NCBI GenBank assembly: GCA_903873045.1
Contig: CAIQND010000046.1
Span: 1 to 6,737, forward strand
DNA length: 6,737 nt
DNA from: an uncultured Methylococcaceae bacterium
GTDB taxonomy: Bacteria; Pseudomonadota; Gammaproteobacteria; Methylococcales; Methylomonadaceae
Reading direction: 5' to 3'
Within the stretch, counting starts at the first letter, position 1; every line of letters starts with the position of its first letter. Shown in pieces: positions 5,282-6,737 of this stretch. The notes under the pieces were generated by a model. That model made no database searches. It worked only from the letters and a program-made list of their open reading frames with translations, and was not told where the DNA came from. Both the position numbers and the translations under genes were made by a program.

Positions 5282-6737
5282 AATACCGGGATTTGCGTGA
5301 CTTTATCAAACAACTGGAAAAACAAGATGAACTGAAACGGGTTACCATCCCCGTTGATCCCTATCTTGAAATGACTGAAATTTGTGACAGGACATTAAAA
5401 CAGGGTGGCCCCGCGCTCCTGTTTGAAAACCCGACCGGCTACAATATTCCCGTATTAGCCAACCTGTTCGGCACGCCGCGCCGTGTCGCGATGGGTATGG
5501 GCGCAGAATCGGTTACTGAACTGCGTGGCATTGGCCAACTGCTGGCTTACTTAAAAGAGCCAGAGCCGCCCAAAGGCCTAAAAGATGCATGGGAGAAATT
5601 TCCGGTATTTAAGCAAGTCCTCAATATGGCACCCAAGCTGATTTCATCACCACCTTGTCAGGAACTGATCCGGATAGGCGATGAAATTGATTTGGGCGAT
5701 TACCCCATTCAGACTTGCTGGCCGGAAGACGCTGCCCCCTTGATTACCTGGCCGCTGGTTATTACCAAAGGCCCCAATAAAGAGCGGCAAAATTTGGGCA
5801 TTTACCGCATGCAAGTCATTGCAAAAAACAAAGTCATCATGCGTTGGCTGGCGCATCGGGGCGGCGCTCTGGATTTTAAAGAATTCCAAGCCGCTCATCC
5901 CGGCCAGCCCTTCCCTGTTTCCGTCGCGTTGGGTGCTGATCCCGCCACCATACTGGCTGCCGTAACACCCGTGCCCGACTCGCTGTCTGAATACGCTTTT
6001 GCCGGCTTGTTACGCGGCAGCAAAACAGAAGTTGCCAAATCCCTGCTGAATGATTTGCGAGTACCCGCCAGTGCTGAAATTATTCTGGAAGGCTTTATCT
6101 ACCCCGATGAATTTGCACCGGAAGGCCCTTATGGCGATCACACCGGCTATTACAATGAAGTCGCGGATTTTCCGGTGTTCACCATTGAAAGGATAACCCA
6201 ACGCCAGGCACCTATCTACCACAGCACCTATACCGGCAGACCACCCGATGAACCCGCCATCTTGGGCGTTGCTTTAAATGAGGTGTTTATACCCATTTTA
6301 CAAAAACAGTTTCCGGAAATTGTCGATTTTTACCTGCCCCCTGAAGGCTGCTCATACCGCATGGCCGTTATCAGCATGAAAAAGCAATATCCCGGTCACG
6401 CCAAACGCGTCATGTTGGGTACCTGGTCATTCCTGCGGCAATTTATGTACACCAAATTTGTCATTGTCGTCGATGATGATATTGATGTCCGTAACTGGAA
6501 AGATGTCATTTGGGCAATGACCACCCGCATGGATCCCGCAAGGGATTTAACCATACTGGAAAACACGCCGATTGATTATTTGGATTTTGCTTCGCCGGTT
6601 TCAGGCTTGGGCTCCAAAGTGGGCTTTGATGCGACCAATAAATGGCCCGGCGAAACCACTCGGGAATGGGGCAGAACCATTGTAATGTCGCCGGAAGTGA
6701 TTAAAAAAGTCGATGAGATGTGGGATAAGTTGTTTTA
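5278..6737 (+). CDS. ubiD: 4-hydroxy-3-polyprenylbenzoate decarboxylase (right end cut by window)
   Basis: UbiD removes the carboxyl group of 4-hydroxy-3-polyprenylbenzoate in ubiquinone synthesis, using prenylated FMN made by UbiX (not in this window). It starts at ATG 5278, overlapping the prlC stop by 4 nt, with MKYRDLRDFIKQLEKQDELK. 486 codons are visible and the window ends two bases (TA) into the next codon. E. coli UbiD has 497 residues, so this gene is complete or within a few codons of it. Key positions agree with E. coli at a constant offset of 3. They are N172 (metal), I175-Y-R177 (prFMN), R189-W-L191, R194-G195 next to the HRGG loop, E238 in LSEYAFAG (metal), and the catalytic D287 in EGPYGDHTGYY (282-292). 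The block YTGRPPDEPA and the near-C-terminal SPVSGLGSK are also intact, and there is no frameshift. Sharing an operon with prlC looks positional rather than functional. Confidence 0.96.
   Translation, partial: MKYRDLRDFIKQLEKQDELKRVTIPVDPYLEMTEICDRTLKQGGPALLFENPTGYNIPVLANLFGTPRRVAMGMGAESVTELRGIGQLLAYLKEPEPPKGLKDAWEKFPVFKQVLNMAPKLISSPPCQELIRIGDEIDLGDYPIQTCWPEDAAPLITWPLVITKGPNKERQNLGIYRMQVIAKNKVIMRWLAHRGGALDFKEFQAAHPGQPFPVSVALGADPATILAAVTPVPDSLSEYAFAGLLRGSKTEVAKSLLNDLRVPASAEIILEGFIYPDEFAPEGPYGDHTGYYNEVADFPVFTIERITQRQAPIYHSTYTGRPPDEPAILGVALNEVFIPILQKQFPEIVDFYLPPEGCSYRMAVISMKKQYPGHAKRVMLGTWSFLRQFMYTKFVIVVDDDIDVRNWKDVIWAMTTRMDPARDLTILENTPIDYLDFASPVSGLGSKVGFDATNKWPGETTREWGRTIVMSPEVIKKVDEMWDKLF

Noticed and set aside
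3278..5325. Multiple short frames on both strands inside prlC and the ubiD start
   Set aside because: Each overlaps a full-length, well-conserved protein in another frame and shows no family signature.
5647..6222. Minus-strand frames inside ubiD
   Set aside because: They are antisense to conserved ubiD sequence including its catalytic residues.

Overview
The window carries six protein-coding genes, two of them cut by the window edges, in two blocks facing away from each other around an AT-rich divergent spacer at about 2286-2495. Everything recognisable is housekeeping: RNA polyadenylation, folate and pantothenate synthesis, peptide turnover and ubiquinone synthesis. The gene families, the pcnB-folK-panB order (as in E. 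coli) and the UbiD and PrlC sequences point to a gammaproteobacterium. The moderate GC content (mid-40s to high-40s percent by eye) and the C-rich and 'CGCTGAGCGGAGTCGAAG'-like dispersed repeats would fit a gammaproteobacterial methanotroph (Methylococcales). That placement is inference, not proof.

Left block, minus strand (1-2285): pcnB (poly(A) polymerase I), then folK (HPPK, folate pathway), then panB (ketopantoate hydroxymethyltransferase), of which only the first 56 codons are inside. folK and panB are one base apart. pcnB and folK are separated by about 240 bp that hold a nested repeat. A 118-bp MITE-like element (753-870), with 18-bp imperfect terminal inverted repeats and an inner palindrome, is bracketed by exact 10-bp direct repeats. 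It appears to have jumped into a C/G-rich palindromic repeat (about 736-902). pcnB probably starts at a rare AUU codon, as its E. coli orthologue does.

Right block, plus strand (2496-6737): a 59-aa membrane microprotein of unknown function is followed, in the same frame and after a single TAA, by an RDD-family membrane protein starting at TTG. After a 101-bp gap comes prlC (oligopeptidase A, M3 zinc peptidase), whose stop overlaps the start of ubiD (prFMN-dependent 4-hydroxy-3-polyprenylbenzoate decarboxylase) in an ATGA. ubiD runs off the right edge within a few codons of its expected end.

I found no CRISPR, phage, toxin-antitoxin, defence or tRNA/rRNA features, and no new multi-gene system. 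The points worth a second look are the nested mobile repeat inside the pcnB-folK-panB operon, the AUU start of pcnB, and the microprotein/RDD pair joined at one in-frame stop codon.
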